This document shows, piece after piece, positions 40,629 to 48,543 of a stretch of DNA of 64,000 nucleotides. The stretch covers positions 136,169 through 200,168 of the forward strand of contig JBAZTO010000001.1 of the NCBI GenBank assembly GCA_041661865.1, in the 5' to 3' direction. The position numbers were made by a program, and so were the translations under genes. The notes under the pieces were generated by a model. The model did no database searches, was not told the DNA's origin, and worked only from the letters and a program-made list of their open reading frames with translations. The stretch comes from JBAZTO01 sp041661865 (lineage in GTDB: Bacteria; Planctomycetota; Phycisphaerae; SM23-33). Each line of letters starts with the position of its first letter. The first letter of the stretch is position 1.

Positions 40629-40952
40629 ATGCGAAACGCTTTCACCATCGTCGAGCTGGCGGTCTGTATCGCAATCGTTGCGATCATCGCCGGCCTAGCG
40701 ATCCCATCGATCATGATTCGTAGAGAAAACATGAGCGGCGGCGTCATGAACCAGACCTTCACTGTCAACGGACTGAAGGTCACGGTCCTCGAGAACATCG
40801 GCCCACAATACAAGGTGCTGATTCTGACCACGCCTCCCACCCAGGCGCAGATGGAAACCGATTTCATCAAGGCCGAGTTCGCCAAGTACAAGGCAGCTAA
40901 CCTCAAACCTGAGGCCGAGTCCGACGGACAGCGGCCAGGAGCAAAGCAATGA
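40629..40952 (+). CDS. Type IV prepilin-like protein
   Basis: 107 aa. The N-terminus is MRNA followed by FTIVELAVCIAIVAIIAGLA: a short basic leader, then Phe(+1), Thr, Ile, Val, Glu(+5) and an unbroken ~20-residue hydrophobic helix ending IPS. This is the class III signal peptide and N-terminal assembly helix of type IV pilins and pseudopilins, normally cut by PilD-type prepilin peptidase. The -1 residue is Ala rather than the usual Gly. The C-terminal ~75 residues form a small soluble domain with no Cys pair. ATG 40620 is an alternative start. Likely inserted in the host inner membrane. Confidence 0.8.
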   Translation: MRNAFTIVELAVCIAIVAIIAGLAIPSIMIRRENMSGGVMNQTFTVNGLKVTVLENIGPQYKVLILTTPPTQAQMETDFIKAEFAKYKAANLKPEAESDGQRPGAKQ

Positions 40953-41260
40953 AGGGTTTCAACCACGTCATTCAACTGCCGATCCCTCGCAGCATCGGGC
41001 AATGCCCCGACGTCGTCGACCTGTTTGAGGCGAAAACCTGGATGGCCTGGGCATACCAGCTGGTGGGCAAGCCCGTCACCTGCGAAGGCAAGGTCGTTGG
41101 CAAGGTCGTCTCGCGGTTCCAGGACCAACTGGAGATCTCGATCGATGAAGAACATTTCGAGTTCGTGAACAACAAGATGAAGGAAAAGACCAATGGGCTA
41201 CGAGGTCTGTCTGTTTCTTGTCGAGGAGTCGTCCCTGACCAAAAGGGCGACCAGCTCTGA
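40949..41260 (+). CDS. Unknown 103-aa protein
   Basis: ATGA-coupled to the prepilin-like gene. Contains a small beta segment 'KPVTCEGKVVGKVVSRFQDQ' resembling an SH3-like barrel. Its last 68 bases overlap the next gene, so the C-terminal region or the next start is uncertain. Confidence 0.55.
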   Translation: MKGFNHVIQLPIPRSIGQCPDVVDLFEAKTWMAWAYQLVGKPVTCEGKVVGKVVSRFQDQLEISIDEEHFEFVNNKMKEKTNGLRGLSVSCRGVVPDQKGDQL

Positions 41261-41612
41261 GCCCATGCGGGTGTGGTGCGAAGCCATCGCTGGGTTTGAT
41301 ATGTGTGTTCTCGGCAGCGGGTCCAAGCTCGAGAAGCTGGATCGCCAGACCGCGGCCGACCGCCGGCTGGCCAAGTCCGTCCTCTACTACATCTACCCGA
41401 TAGGTGAGGGAAACACGGCCGTCCTGGCGGACAAGTACGGCCTCCCGCTGCGACTGCGGGATGTCGATGCTGTGATCAGTGCGATCACGGCCGATATGTG
41501 CGGGGTCGAAAGGCCGTACCGCCGACTCCTTCCCGCTCTCAACGCGCTCGTCGCAGCGCGGGAGACCTGGGGTAACTCTGGCAAACTCAAGGTGCTCTTC
41601 TATGGTCACTGA
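41193..41612 (+). CDS. Unknown 139-aa protein
   Basis: ATG 41193 with AAGGAAAAGACC 5' of it. Overlaps the previous gene by 68 bases, which is long for this phage. Alpha/beta with 'EVCLFLVEESSLTKR' and 'SVLYYIYPIGEGNTAVLADK'. No motif recognised. Confidence 0.6.
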   Translation: MGYEVCLFLVEESSLTKRATSSEPMRVWCEAIAGFDMCVLGSGSKLEKLDRQTAADRRLAKSVLYYIYPIGEGNTAVLADKYGLPLRLRDVDAVISAITADMCGVERPYRRLLPALNALVAARETWGNSGKLKVLFYGH

Positions 41613-41982
41613 CATCGTCCCTGCCTGGCTGGCTGAAAATCTGGCGTTCACCGGCCGCTACACGGCCATCCCGGAATGCACAAAGCATGGCCTTCGTGAA
41701 TGGGTTCTGCACGCACAGACTCCGGGCCACTTCGTGGAAGCCGTCCTCTGCAACGACATGTACGCTGCGATGGACCGGGCGGACCAGGACAACCAGGATG
41801 CCCTGCTTCTGATCATGACCTGGATGAAGTGGAAATGCCCCACGGAGGCCTGGCTCTGCCCGAGCCGGCGCCGAGCCGTCCAGGGGCTGGATGCCGAGCG
41901 CGAAGCCAAGACCTTCCGCGATGATTCCCGCGAGCAGCTCTACCTGTTCAAGGGCCTGCTGCACCGCGAGGCCGTGTCATGA
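41602..41982 (+). CDS. Unknown 126-aa protein
   Basis: ATG 41602. Trp-rich middle (ALLLIMTWMKWKCPTEAWLC), charged C-terminus. ATGA overlap into the next gene. No family recognised. Confidence 0.6.
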   Translation: MVTDIVPAWLAENLAFTGRYTAIPECTKHGLREWVLHAQTPGHFVEAVLCNDMYAAMDRADQDNQDALLLIMTWMKWKCPTEAWLCPSRRRAVQGLDAEREAKTFRDDSREQLYLFKGLLHREAVS

Positions 41983-42215
41983 GTAGCAGCCCAGCAGCCG
42001 ATCGCCTCAAGCAGAAGCTGATCACGATGCGGCGGTGCGCAGACTCAAGCGAGCTGAAGCATCTCATCGAGTTCGTGGATGATTGCGTCGACAACTGCCG
42101 CTACGACGGAGTTCAGTCCACTGCGAACATCCGCCTGTACATCCAGAACTCGCTCGAGGAGTTCAAGGGTGCCATCGCCACTCTCGAGAAGGAAGTCGGA
42201 GTTCCACCAACATGA
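41979..42215 (+). CDS. Small helical protein
   Basis: 78 aa, mainly amphipathic helix (ADRLKQKLITMRRCADSSEL; LYIQNSLEEFKGAIATLEKE). Two Cys near the centre. Four-base overlaps at both ends. Confidence 0.6.
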   Translation: MSSSPAADRLKQKLITMRRCADSSELKHLIEFVDDCVDNCRYDGVQSTANIRLYIQNSLEEFKGAIATLEKEVGVPPT

Positions 42216-42517
42216 AGAAAACAACCATCCCAAAGTCTATCAAGACGACCCTTCTGGACTGGGACGACTGCGGCAACACCGTGCTCTCCCATGACGGCGG
42301 AATGATCGCCTATTCCGAGTTGAAGCCAGGTATCTGGCACCAGGTCAGCTTTACCCCGGGCAACTACCCAGCATTCTACAGTGGCGTCATTTCGATGTCG
42401 CGGTGGTCGCTGGCCAAGCACATCAACGAGAACCTCACTGGTTGGGACGTGCACAAGTGCAACGTTCCGGGCGTCAAGGTCAACCCGTCGAACAGGGTCG
42501 GAGTCGACGATGCTTGA
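42212..42517 (+). CDS. Unknown 101-aa protein
   Basis: Starts MKKTTIPKSIKTTLLDWDD. Beta-rich with 'PGIWHQVSFTPGNYPAFYS'. Overlaps the next gene by 8 bases. No known domain. Confidence 0.6.
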   Translation: MKKTTIPKSIKTTLLDWDDCGNTVLSHDGGMIAYSELKPGIWHQVSFTPGNYPAFYSGVISMSRWSLAKHINENLTGWDVHKCNVPGVKVNPSNRVGVDDA

Positions 42518-42857
42518 GCTGTTCCATGTCTCCTACCTGATGACCTACCCCTGGATGCAGGACGACGAAGGCCCGGATTGCCTGGTCAGCGTGCGCTTCC
42601 TCGCGGAGGACAAGAAGGCTGCTCTGAAGCTGGCCAAGACGCAGATCGAGACTGTCCTCGCCGTCTACACGGACCCGGAGGACGAGGCCGATGAAGAGGG
42701 CCTGGAGATCGTCGTCCGTGCCTGGGATGAGTGGGGCGCGAAGCTCGACAAGAACTGGGCAGACATCTGCTCCACTGAGGCAGAGGACACAGCCGAGAGC
42801 GACGACGAGAAAGACGACGATCCTGAAGAAGGCAGCGGCGACGGAGCTGACGCATGA
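42510..42857 (+). CDS. Small protein with acidic tail
   Basis: 115 aa. An alpha/beta N-terminal part (VSVRFLAEDKKAALKLAKTQ...) is followed by a strongly acidic tail (EDTAESDDEKDDDPEEGSGD). Such tails are typical of DNA mimics, SSB-like or histone-chaperone-like proteins; the role here is unknown. Confidence 0.65.
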   Translation: MLELFHVSYLMTYPWMQDDEGPDCLVSVRFLAEDKKAALKLAKTQIETVLAVYTDPEDEADEEGLEIVVRAWDEWGAKLDKNWADICSTEAEDTAESDDEKDDDPEEGSGDGADA

Positions 42858-43369
42858 CTGAGAAGAAACACATCTCGACTGAGGGCCTCGCAGCCAAGGT
42901 CTATACCATCCTCGATCGAAAGCTCCCGAGCCTCGATAAGTGCTGGTCGGCCTGCAACGGCATCGACGCCTTTGGTCATCGTGACTCACAGATGGAAGCC
43001 GTGCGCAAGAAGCGAGGCGAGTGCTTCGAGACGTTGCCGTGTCGCCCACGGCTCATCCTCTATCGGGAGAAGCCGCACAACTGGCTGGGCGCCAAGCTCT
43101 GGACGACACGGACGTTCGACGCTGCCACTGACGATCGTCTGCTGTTGGCCTCGTTGGCCAAGGCCCTCTTGGGCCTCGGCCTCTGCTCCCGGCTGTTCCA
43201 CATCGAACTGATCGACTGGGCGCCGGATAAGCCGTGTGACAACGGCCATGACTTCGACGGCCGGTACGAACTGAGCATCGAAGTAGCTGGACTCTACAGC
43301 ATGCTCCCCGAGCTGAAGCAGACCCACAAGAACTTCTTCAAAATCTTCGACAATGGAAAGTGGACATGA
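42854..43369 (+). CDS. Unknown 171-aa protein
   Basis: ATGA start. 'RPRLILYREKPHNWLGAKLW' and 'ALLGLGLCSRLFHIELIDWA' suggest an alpha/beta core. Four Cys scattered. No motif recognised. Confidence 0.65.
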   Translation: MTEKKHISTEGLAAKVYTILDRKLPSLDKCWSACNGIDAFGHRDSQMEAVRKKRGECFETLPCRPRLILYREKPHNWLGAKLWTTRTFDAATDDRLLLASLAKALLGLGLCSRLFHIELIDWAPDKPCDNGHDFDGRYELSIEVAGLYSMLPELKQTHKNFFKIFDNGKWT

Positions 43370-43590
43370 CTCCAGAAGACTCATCCATGGCGGCCAACGG
43401 AATCATCCATGCTGCCAACTTGAACTTCGCGGCCATCACGGAGTTCATCACCGCACCCCACGTCCTGCTGAATCCCTCGATCTGCCGCTGCGGCAAGGGC
43501 TGGGCGGCCCGCAAGGACGAGGTCATCGGCTACGGGAATACCCCGGCTGAAGCCGCTGCGGCCTTCGACAAGGCTTGGGTCTCCCCGTGA
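43366..43590 (+). CDS. Unknown 74-aa protein
   Basis: ATG 43366 in a 4-base overlap. Contains 'CRCGKGWAARKDEV' and ends 'AAAAFDKAWVSP'. The CRC pair is suggestive of metal binding but no second pair is present. Confidence 0.6.
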   Translation: MTPEDSSMAANGIIHAANLNFAAITEFITAPHVLLNPSICRCGKGWAARKDEVIGYGNTPAEAAAAFDKAWVSP

Positions 43591-43775
43591 GCGCACAATA
43601 CTACGTTCAGGTCATCGAGAAGAAGACCAAGAAGTGCGTCAAGCAGCTCGGCCCGCGCCCGGAGCGCCAGGCCGAGAGCCTGCTGCAGGGCGTGAGCATC
43701 AATCTCAACCACGACGACTTCAAGGTCGTCCTCAGCGCCGAACCGAAGGAGGTGGTCGAATGCCCGACGAAGTGA
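43587..43775 (+). CDS. Unknown 62-aa protein
   Basis: GTG 43587 (GTGA). Beta-alpha-beta-like: 'YYVQVIEKKTKKCVKQLGPR' and 'DDFKVVLSAEPKEV'. Reads like a one-domain peptide of the 'tail-side' small genes; no family. Confidence 0.55.
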   Translation: MSAQYYVQVIEKKTKKCVKQLGPRPERQAESLLQGVSINLNHDDFKVVLSAEPKEVVECPTK

Positions 43776-44071
43776 AAACCTGGTATGGTTACACCATCTG
43801 GACCAGCACGAAGGTCACCATCAACATGGTCTCGAACTGTGTCATCACAGCCCGGGCCAAGCTGACGACCGAACTCACTGACAAGGCCCACATCGTCGAA
43901 GAGGTGATGTGTGGCACGGTCAACGGCAAGGATGTCGATGATGCGATGGAGCATCTGGTCGACGGCGCCTGGTGCGACGATGGCCTCGCTGTCCCGACGG
44001 CGGCCTTGATCGGCGCCATGAAAACCCCGCTCGACGTCATCTACCGGCGCAGCGAGTCGCGGTTCCCGTGA
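43760..44071 (+). CDS. Unknown 103-aa protein
   Basis: ATG 43760 preceded by AAGGAGG, a strong ribosome-binding site. Contains 'YGYTIWTSTKVTINMVSN' and 'KTPLDVIYRRS'. Slight overlap with the previous gene and GTGA with the next. Unrecognised. Confidence 0.6.
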   Translation: MPDEVKTWYGYTIWTSTKVTINMVSNCVITARAKLTTELTDKAHIVEEVMCGTVNGKDVDDAMEHLVDGAWCDDGLAVPTAALIGAMKTPLDVIYRRSESRFP

Positions 44072-44346
44072 ACGGGACGCTGACGAGGGAAGAGCGGGAC
44101 GCCTCCATGTCGTTCCGCTACAACCCCAAGAGCAAGAACCCGAAGACGAAGCTGCACACGATCCACACCTGGAATGGCCTGGCCCAGACCAGGTGCTGGT
44201 GTGGCCGCTTCAGCAAGGACGACCCGCGCCTGGTCGAGGTCAAACGTCAGGATCTACCGAACGTCGGTGGCCTGTTCTGCAAGCGCTGCATCTGGGGCGA
44301 CTCAGATGCCGAACGTCGACTCAACCCCTACATCGAGAGAACCTAA
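44068..44346 (+). CDS. Small Cys-rich (zinc-binding) protein
   Basis: 92 aa, GTG start. 'RCWCGRFSKDDPR' and 'FCKRCIWGDS' give two CxC/CxxC pairs about 25 residues apart, a zinc-ribbon layout. The N-terminus is basic (KSKNPKTKLHT). Function unknown. Confidence 0.6.
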   Translation: MNGTLTREERDASMSFRYNPKSKNPKTKLHTIHTWNGLAQTRCWCGRFSKDDPRLVEVKRQDLPNVGGLFCKRCIWGDSDAERRLNPYIERT

Positions 44347-44347
44347 T

Positions 44348-44620
44348 ATGGCCATCCATGGCTATGCGATTCCTGAAGCCCTCGAGAAGCGTGTGTTCAA
44401 GCACGCCGGCAACTACTTCACCACATTCCGCGTCCAGCAGTTCGTCGAGGACAACGACCGGGATGCCCTCATCGAAGCCTCCGAAGGCACGAGGACCAAC
44501 GGCAGGCAGATCGACTTCCGCGAGATAGCCAATCGCGTCGCTGACAAGCTGGTCCAGAAGTGGAAGCGCGAAGGCAAGATCGAACTCGGCCTTGGCCGCC
44601 AGTGGGTGCTGAAGCAGTGA
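44348..44620 (+). CDS. Small basic helical protein
   Basis: 90 aa; 'RNYF...RVQQFVEDND' style helices and C-terminal 'VQKWKREGKIELGLGRQW'. Could be a winged-helix relative (REIANRVADKLVQKW then a strand-turn-strand), but this is only suggestive. Overlaps the next gene by 4 bases (GTGA). Confidence 0.55.
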   Translation: MAIHGYAIPEALEKRVFKHAGNYFTTFRVQQFVEDNDRDALIEASEGTRTNGRQIDFREIANRVADKLVQKWKREGKIELGLGRQWVLKQ

Positions 44621-44889
44621 GCTTCTGCGCCACCGTCCATGTCAAAGCCTGCCGGACGCGGCACCGGTGCTTCTGGTGCAACGAACACGTCCTGCCTGGC
44701 CAGCCCGCTGTTCGCATTTCCGGGACTGGCCCGGAGGGCGATGTGGGCTCGAACTACTACCACCCGGAGTGCCATGCTGCGTTCGAGTCCATGACGGACG
44801 ATGAACGACGCGGTCACGGTCTCGATGACCCTGACGAATGCTGTGATCCGGGCTCGTTCAAACGCGGAACCAAGGAGTGCGTATGCTGA
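44617..44889 (+). CDS. Small zinc-finger-like protein
   Basis: 90 aa, GTG start. Cys/His pattern: CRTRHRCFWCNEHV early, then YYHPECHAAF, then DECCDP and KECVC near the end. Resembles a treble-clef zinc finger of the type 'CxxC...HxxC'. Eight Cys in 90 residues. Function unknown. Confidence 0.65.
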   Translation: MSFCATVHVKACRTRHRCFWCNEHVLPGQPAVRISGTGPEGDVGSNYYHPECHAAFESMTDDERRGHGLDDPDECCDPGSFKRGTKECVC

Positions 44890-45041
44890 ATACCCTGTCG
44901 GCCGTCGTTTCTGTCCTCAGCCCGTTGCTCTCCTTACCCGTCCGGGGCTGGAGCAACACAACGAGCACCAATCCCAAGCGTGAGAAGACTCGCGAAGCAC
45001 GTCGCTGGAAGAAGATCCGTCGCAAGCAAGGGCGCCACTAA
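44883..45041 (+). CDS. 52-aa hydrophobic/basic microprotein
   Basis: N-terminal hydrophobic stretch MLNTLSAVVSVLSPLLSLPV followed by a very basic tail (KREKTREARRWKKIRRKQGR). Could be a membrane-anchored peptide or a signal-sequence-bearing peptide. Overlaps the previous stop by 7 bases. Confidence 0.5.
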   Translation: MLNTLSAVVSVLSPLLSLPVRGWSNTTSTNPKREKTREARRWKKIRRKQGRH

Positions 45042-45043
45042 TC

Positions 45044-45301
45044 ATGGATAACGATAAACTGAAGCGCGTCGCCGACTGCAGCGGAACCCCTGTCGTCGAG
45101 GTCATCACGGTCGTCGAGACGGCCCGGACGTACCACATGAACGACACCATGATAGAAGAGGCCTGTGTGGCCTGGCTGGAAAACAAGTTCAATACGAAGT
45201 TCGACAGCCCGGAGGTTCGATTCGATGTCTCCAGCGGAGGCTACCTCCGCAGTGCACACGTCACCAACAAGACCACGAGCAGGAGCGAAACCAATGGGTG
45301 A
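45044..45301 (+). CDS. Unknown 85-aa protein
   Basis: MDNDKLKRVADCSGTPVVEV...; small alpha/beta domain with 'ACVAWLENKFNTKFDSPEVR'. Overlaps the next gene by 8 bases. Unrecognised. Confidence 0.55.
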   Translation: MDNDKLKRVADCSGTPVVEVITVVETARTYHMNDTMIEEACVAWLENKFNTKFDSPEVRFDVSSGGYLRSAHVTNKTTSRSETNG

Positions 45302-46184
45302 AGACCAGGACGTGCCCGCGGCCCAGATGAATCCGATCCTCGAACTGAAACAGATGCTTGAGGACCCCGAGGCGAAAAAGAACATCGAAGATGATTCGAC
45401 CACGAAGGCCATGCTCGACGATCCCGAGCTGAAAAAGATGCTGGATCTTCCTGTTGAGGAGATCAAAGCCAAGCTCGGGATCTACGACGACGGACTGCCG
45501 GAGATCGCCAACCATGCAGCCTGCCAGGCCTGCCGCGGTCTGTGCTGCTCCCAGTTCCAGATCCACGTCATCGTCAATGACGAGACCGGGCTTCCCGATT
45601 GGGACGCTCAGAAGATCCGTGTGAAGGGCGTGCCGGATAGCGATTTCGAGTTCATCAAGGAACACTTCAAGCCAATCCGCCAGCCTGGTAACGCTGTCTT
45701 CGACGCGTCGCGGGTTCCGGTCGGGTCGACAGATAATCTCCGCTGGCGCCACCAGCTGTGGTTCACCTGCACAGCGTTCAAGGATGGTCGCTGCTCGAAG
45801 TACGACCAGCGCCCCCAGGTCTGCCGCATCCATCTCTGCTCGTCGGCCAAGTTCCGTGGCGTGAACCCCGAGCTCGACATCCGTCGCGCCCGGCCAGACT
45901 CGCGGTGGGGGAACGGCGAGAAGTTGAAGAGTCCGTATTACTACCCCGAGATGTTCCCCGCGATCGAAGGCCCGGGAGACCAGACCTTCGTGAAGCCTGG
46001 CTTCGACTGCCGTCTTCGCCAGGAGGAGAACGACGAACGTGACAAGCGGCTGTGCGCCGCGATCCCGGAACGCTTTGCTGAAGCGGCCAAGCGCGCTGGC
46101 ATCACCATGACCCTCGATGAATACCTCGACGCGCGGGATGCGGCTGACAAGGCCTCCTGCGTCGAAGCGAAAGCAGCACCATGA
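45294..46184 (+). CDS. YkgJ-family Cys-cluster protein
   Basis: 296 aa. Residues 77-85 CQACRGLCC and 159-182 FTCTAFKDGRC...QRPQVCRIHLC (Cys at 77, 80, 84, 85, 159, 167, 177, 182) match the YkgJ/UPF0153 family of putative zinc- or iron-chelating proteins: CxxCxxxCC, then C..f..grC..Y..RP..CR...C. The N-terminal 60 residues are an extra acidic helix. Family function is debated. Rare in phages, so probably acquired from a host. Confidence 0.8.
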   Translation: MGEDQDVPAAQMNPILELKQMLEDPEAKKNIEDDSTTKAMLDDPELKKMLDLPVEEIKAKLGIYDDGLPEIANHAACQACRGLCCSQFQIHVIVNDETGLPDWDAQKIRVKGVPDSDFEFIKEHFKPIRQPGNAVFDASRVPVGSTDNLRWRHQLWFTCTAFKDGRCSKYDQRPQVCRIHLCSSAKFRGVNPELDIRRARPDSRWGNGEKLKSPYYYPEMFPAIEGPGDQTFVKPGFDCRLRQEENDERDKRLCAAIPERFAEAAKRAGITMTLDEYLDARDAADKASCVEAKAAP

Positions 46185-46558
46185 GCGACAAGATCATCAA
46201 AGGCAACTTCGGCCCCAAGGCCCAACCCACGGCTGGCAACCCCAACCCTGGCGACCCGCGACAGCCCACGCCGCCGACGTACCAGGGCATCGACCACGGT
46301 GTCCCCGGCGGCGACGAGACTGCTCGCACGATCGTCGGCCCGGACGGCAAGATGCTCATGCTGACGGAGGATCAGCACAAGGCCATCGGTCTCATCCTCA
46401 GCGGCATGGCGTTCGTGTTCATCGGCATCAAGCCGACGGGCGGTGGCGCCGACTTCTACACCGCGACCAACGGTGACCCGGGCGACTTGCGCAATGCGCA
46501 GGATGAACTGCCCGGCGCCATCGCCCGGCTCTTCCATCGCAAGGGCATCACGACGTGA
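46181..46558 (+). CDS. Unknown 125-aa protein
   Basis: Begins MSDKIIKGNFGPKAQPTAGN: a Gly/Pro-rich disordered N-terminus, then an alpha/beta domain (LTEDQHKAIGLILSGMAFVF; GGGADFYTATNGD). ATGA overlap. Not recognised. Confidence 0.6.
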   Translation: MSDKIIKGNFGPKAQPTAGNPNPGDPRQPTPPTYQGIDHGVPGGDETARTIVGPDGKMLMLTEDQHKAIGLILSGMAFVFIGIKPTGGGADFYTATNGDPGDLRNAQDELPGAIARLFHRKGITT

Positions 46559-46806
46559 AACAGGAAGACAAGGCGAACCTCGGCTGCGCTGCCATGGTCC
46601 TGACCTACTTCCTCGTCGCCTTCCTCACCTACGGACTCTACGTCGGGCATCGGCTGAATGATCCGCCGACGGGATTCTTCCGCGACCCGCCCAGCAGCAT
46701 CAGGTTCGAAGGCGCCATAGCTGGCATCTTCTGGCCCCTCTACTGGCCCCTGCGATTCTCTGAAGCCATCTTCGTCCACCAAGTTCACCCGGAGCAACCC
46801 CTGTGA
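46555..46806 (+). CDS. Small membrane protein, paralog A
   Basis: 83 aa, GTG start. TM stretch 'MVLTYFLVAFLTYGLYVGHR' and 'GIFWPLYWPLRFSEAIF' near the C-terminus. Shares 'FLTYG' and 'WPLYW' with the protein at 51649, which is probably a paralog. Role unknown; likely inner-membrane protein. Confidence 0.65.
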   Translation: MKQEDKANLGCAAMVLTYFLVAFLTYGLYVGHRLNDPPTGFFRDPPSSIRFEGAIAGIFWPLYWPLRFSEAIFVHQVHPEQPL

Positions 46807-47057
46807 GTTCAGACCGTATCGCCCAGCACCAGAAGCTGGGCATCATCCCCAACAAGTATCACATTACCAAGACCGACGGTCGTCCCATGGACCCTGGCGC
46901 CGAATACTTCGTTCTCCGCCTCGACAAGGGCGGCGAAGATAAGAAGCACGTCGCGGCCTGCCGCGCGGCGATCATGACCTACGCCCGCGAGATCCGCCAC
47001 CACCTGCCCCTGCTGTACAGCGACCTGATGGTCAAGTACGGCCCGACGGAGGGATGA
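46803..47057 (+). CDS. Unknown 84-aa protein
   Basis: GTG start. Positively charged, alpha/beta: 'PNKYHITKTDGRPMDP' and 'ACRAAIMTYAREIRHH'. ATGA overlap into the next gene. Unrecognised. Confidence 0.6.
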   Translation: MSSDRIAQHQKLGIIPNKYHITKTDGRPMDPGAEYFVLRLDKGGEDKKHVAACRAAIMTYAREIRHHLPLLYSDLMVKYGPTEG

Positions 47058-47701
47058 CCGTGAGCACCGACTACATCTACTTCGGCGTCGCGAGCTGCTC
47101 GCCGGCCGAGAAGGCCATCCTCGACTTCTTCGCTTCCCGCAAGGCCCAGCGCGTCTTTGCGGAGAAGATGGGGGAGACGTTCCTCCCGGGCGCGAAGTTC
47201 GGCCTCGTGTCGAACGACACGCACTTCCTCGGCTTCGCCCCCGACGGGTGCAGCTGGAAGGAGTTCGACAAGTTCGTCGACTACAAGATCTGGCGACGGA
47301 ACGAAGACTGCAGCACCGAATGGATCCAGCCCCGAGCCAAGGTGAAGGGCATCCAGAAGTGGGCCGTCATGCGTACCGAATGGAGCAAGTGCCCGGTGGC
47401 TATCAGCCACATGCAGGTCTGCGCCCAGCTGTTCGGTATGGACTGCTTCATGCTCGGTCTCTGCCGTTCCTTTGTCCGCATCTACTGCGATTTCGACAAG
47501 GGGACCTACGTCGTCGGCGCCCCCTGGCTCGCCCAGGAAGGGAAGATGCAGGGCTGGAGCGTCGACACCGGCTTCAAGCCGTGCGATGGCCTCGTCAAGA
47601 TGCACTACGAGACAGCCCTCGCCTTCGTCCACCGCGAAGAACTGAAGCCGAAGACCCCGGAGCCGAAGAAGCCCGGCGAAGAGAACCTGTTCGGAGAATA
47701 A
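47054..47701 (+). CDS. Unknown 215-aa protein
   Basis: ATG 47054. Contains 'FFASRKAQRVFAEKMGETFL', 'GAKFGLVSNDTHFLGF' and a middle rich in Cys/Trp (RTEWSKCPVAISHMQVCAQL). Alpha/beta protein with Lys/Pro/Glu tail (KPKTPEPKKPGEENLFGE). No motif identified. Confidence 0.65.
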   Translation: MTVSTDYIYFGVASCSPAEKAILDFFASRKAQRVFAEKMGETFLPGAKFGLVSNDTHFLGFAPDGCSWKEFDKFVDYKIWRRNEDCSTEWIQPRAKVKGIQKWAVMRTEWSKCPVAISHMQVCAQLFGMDCFMLGLCRSFVRIYCDFDKGTYVVGAPWLAQEGKMQGWSVDTGFKPCDGLVKMHYETALAFVHREELKPKTPEPKKPGEENLFGE

Positions 47702-47702
47702 T

Positions 47703-47978
47703 ATGCGAATCACTGAGATCGCTGACCTCCTCCACCTGGAACTCCAGGTGGAGGGAACGTGCTTCCCCAGCCAGAACTATCGGGTGAGTTGGACGGCCCA
47801 GTTCAAGGACGTCGAGATCAAGAACGGACAGATCCTGACCAGCTGCTATGGTTCGGGTTCGACGCCGCGCGCTGCCATCACCAGCTATATCAAGGAGATC
47901 ACTGGTAAGCAGCTCGTGCACAACGCGAACTGCCACCTGCGCAAGATGTTCAAGGTCCCCGCTGGTACGAAACCGTGA
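47703..47978 (+). CDS. Unknown 91-aa protein
   Basis: Two-base gap after the previous stop. Small beta-alpha domain with 'CYGSGSTPRAAITSYIKEIT'. Helical C-terminus. GTGA overlap follows. Confidence 0.6.
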   Translation: MRITEIADLLHLELQVEGTCFPSQNYRVSWTAQFKDVEIKNGQILTSCYGSGSTPRAAITSYIKEITGKQLVHNANCHLRKMFKVPAGTKP

Positions 47979-48217
47979 GCCGCATCAACGTCGATTTACC
48001 GACGCCGACGCAGCCTGGCACCTACCTCTGGGCGCACAGTCTCGGCGTCGAGATCATCACCGTCGTACGAATCCCGGAGCACTACGAGTACGGTGTCCAC
48101 TGGAACGAATATCTCGCGGTTCCGGCCATGCGCTGCCGCAGCGTCGAGAAGCTCCAAGGCACCTTCAGCAAACCGCTGTTCATCAGCAATGACCACATCA
48201 AGGAGATCGATGTATGA
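47975..48217 (+). CDS. Unknown 80-aa protein
   Basis: GTG start, with 'GTYLWAHSLGVEIITVVRI' and 'YGVHWNEYLAVPAMRC'. ATGA overlap into the next gene. Not recognised. Confidence 0.6.
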   Translation: MSRINVDLPTPTQPGTYLWAHSLGVEIITVVRIPEHYEYGVHWNEYLAVPAMRCRSVEKLQGTFSKPLFISNDHIKEIDV

Positions 48218-48543
48218 CCAAGCGTGCATGGAAGACGCTGAAGCGCTTCCCCGATGGCCACACCTACTTCGTCCTCAAGGACGCAAAGGATCTCACCAAG
48301 GTCTACATCGCTGACCACAGCGGTGCTACCCCGGATGAGACCAGCGACGGCCCGCTTTACATCGACAAGCGTGGCATCATCGCGAACTGGAAGTTCGCTC
48401 ACCTACAGGTGCTGTCCGAGTCCGGCCGCAAGTCAACCACGGCGATCGGATTCGACGAGGCCCTCTGGCTCGCGGCTCGCCTCTCCCTTTCGATCGAGGC
48501 TCCGGGGATGGCTGCTAGCTACAGCGTCACCCTGCAGTCATGA
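48214..48543 (+). CDS. Unknown 109-aa protein
   Basis: Basic N-terminus, then strand-rich: 'DGHTYFVLKDAKDLTKVYIA', 'KFAHLQVLSESGRKSTTAIG'. Possible small beta domain. No motif. Confidence 0.6.
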   Translation: MTKRAWKTLKRFPDGHTYFVLKDAKDLTKVYIADHSGATPDETSDGPLYIDKRGIIANWKFAHLQVLSESGRKSTTAIGFDEALWLAARLSLSIEAPGMAASYSVTLQS

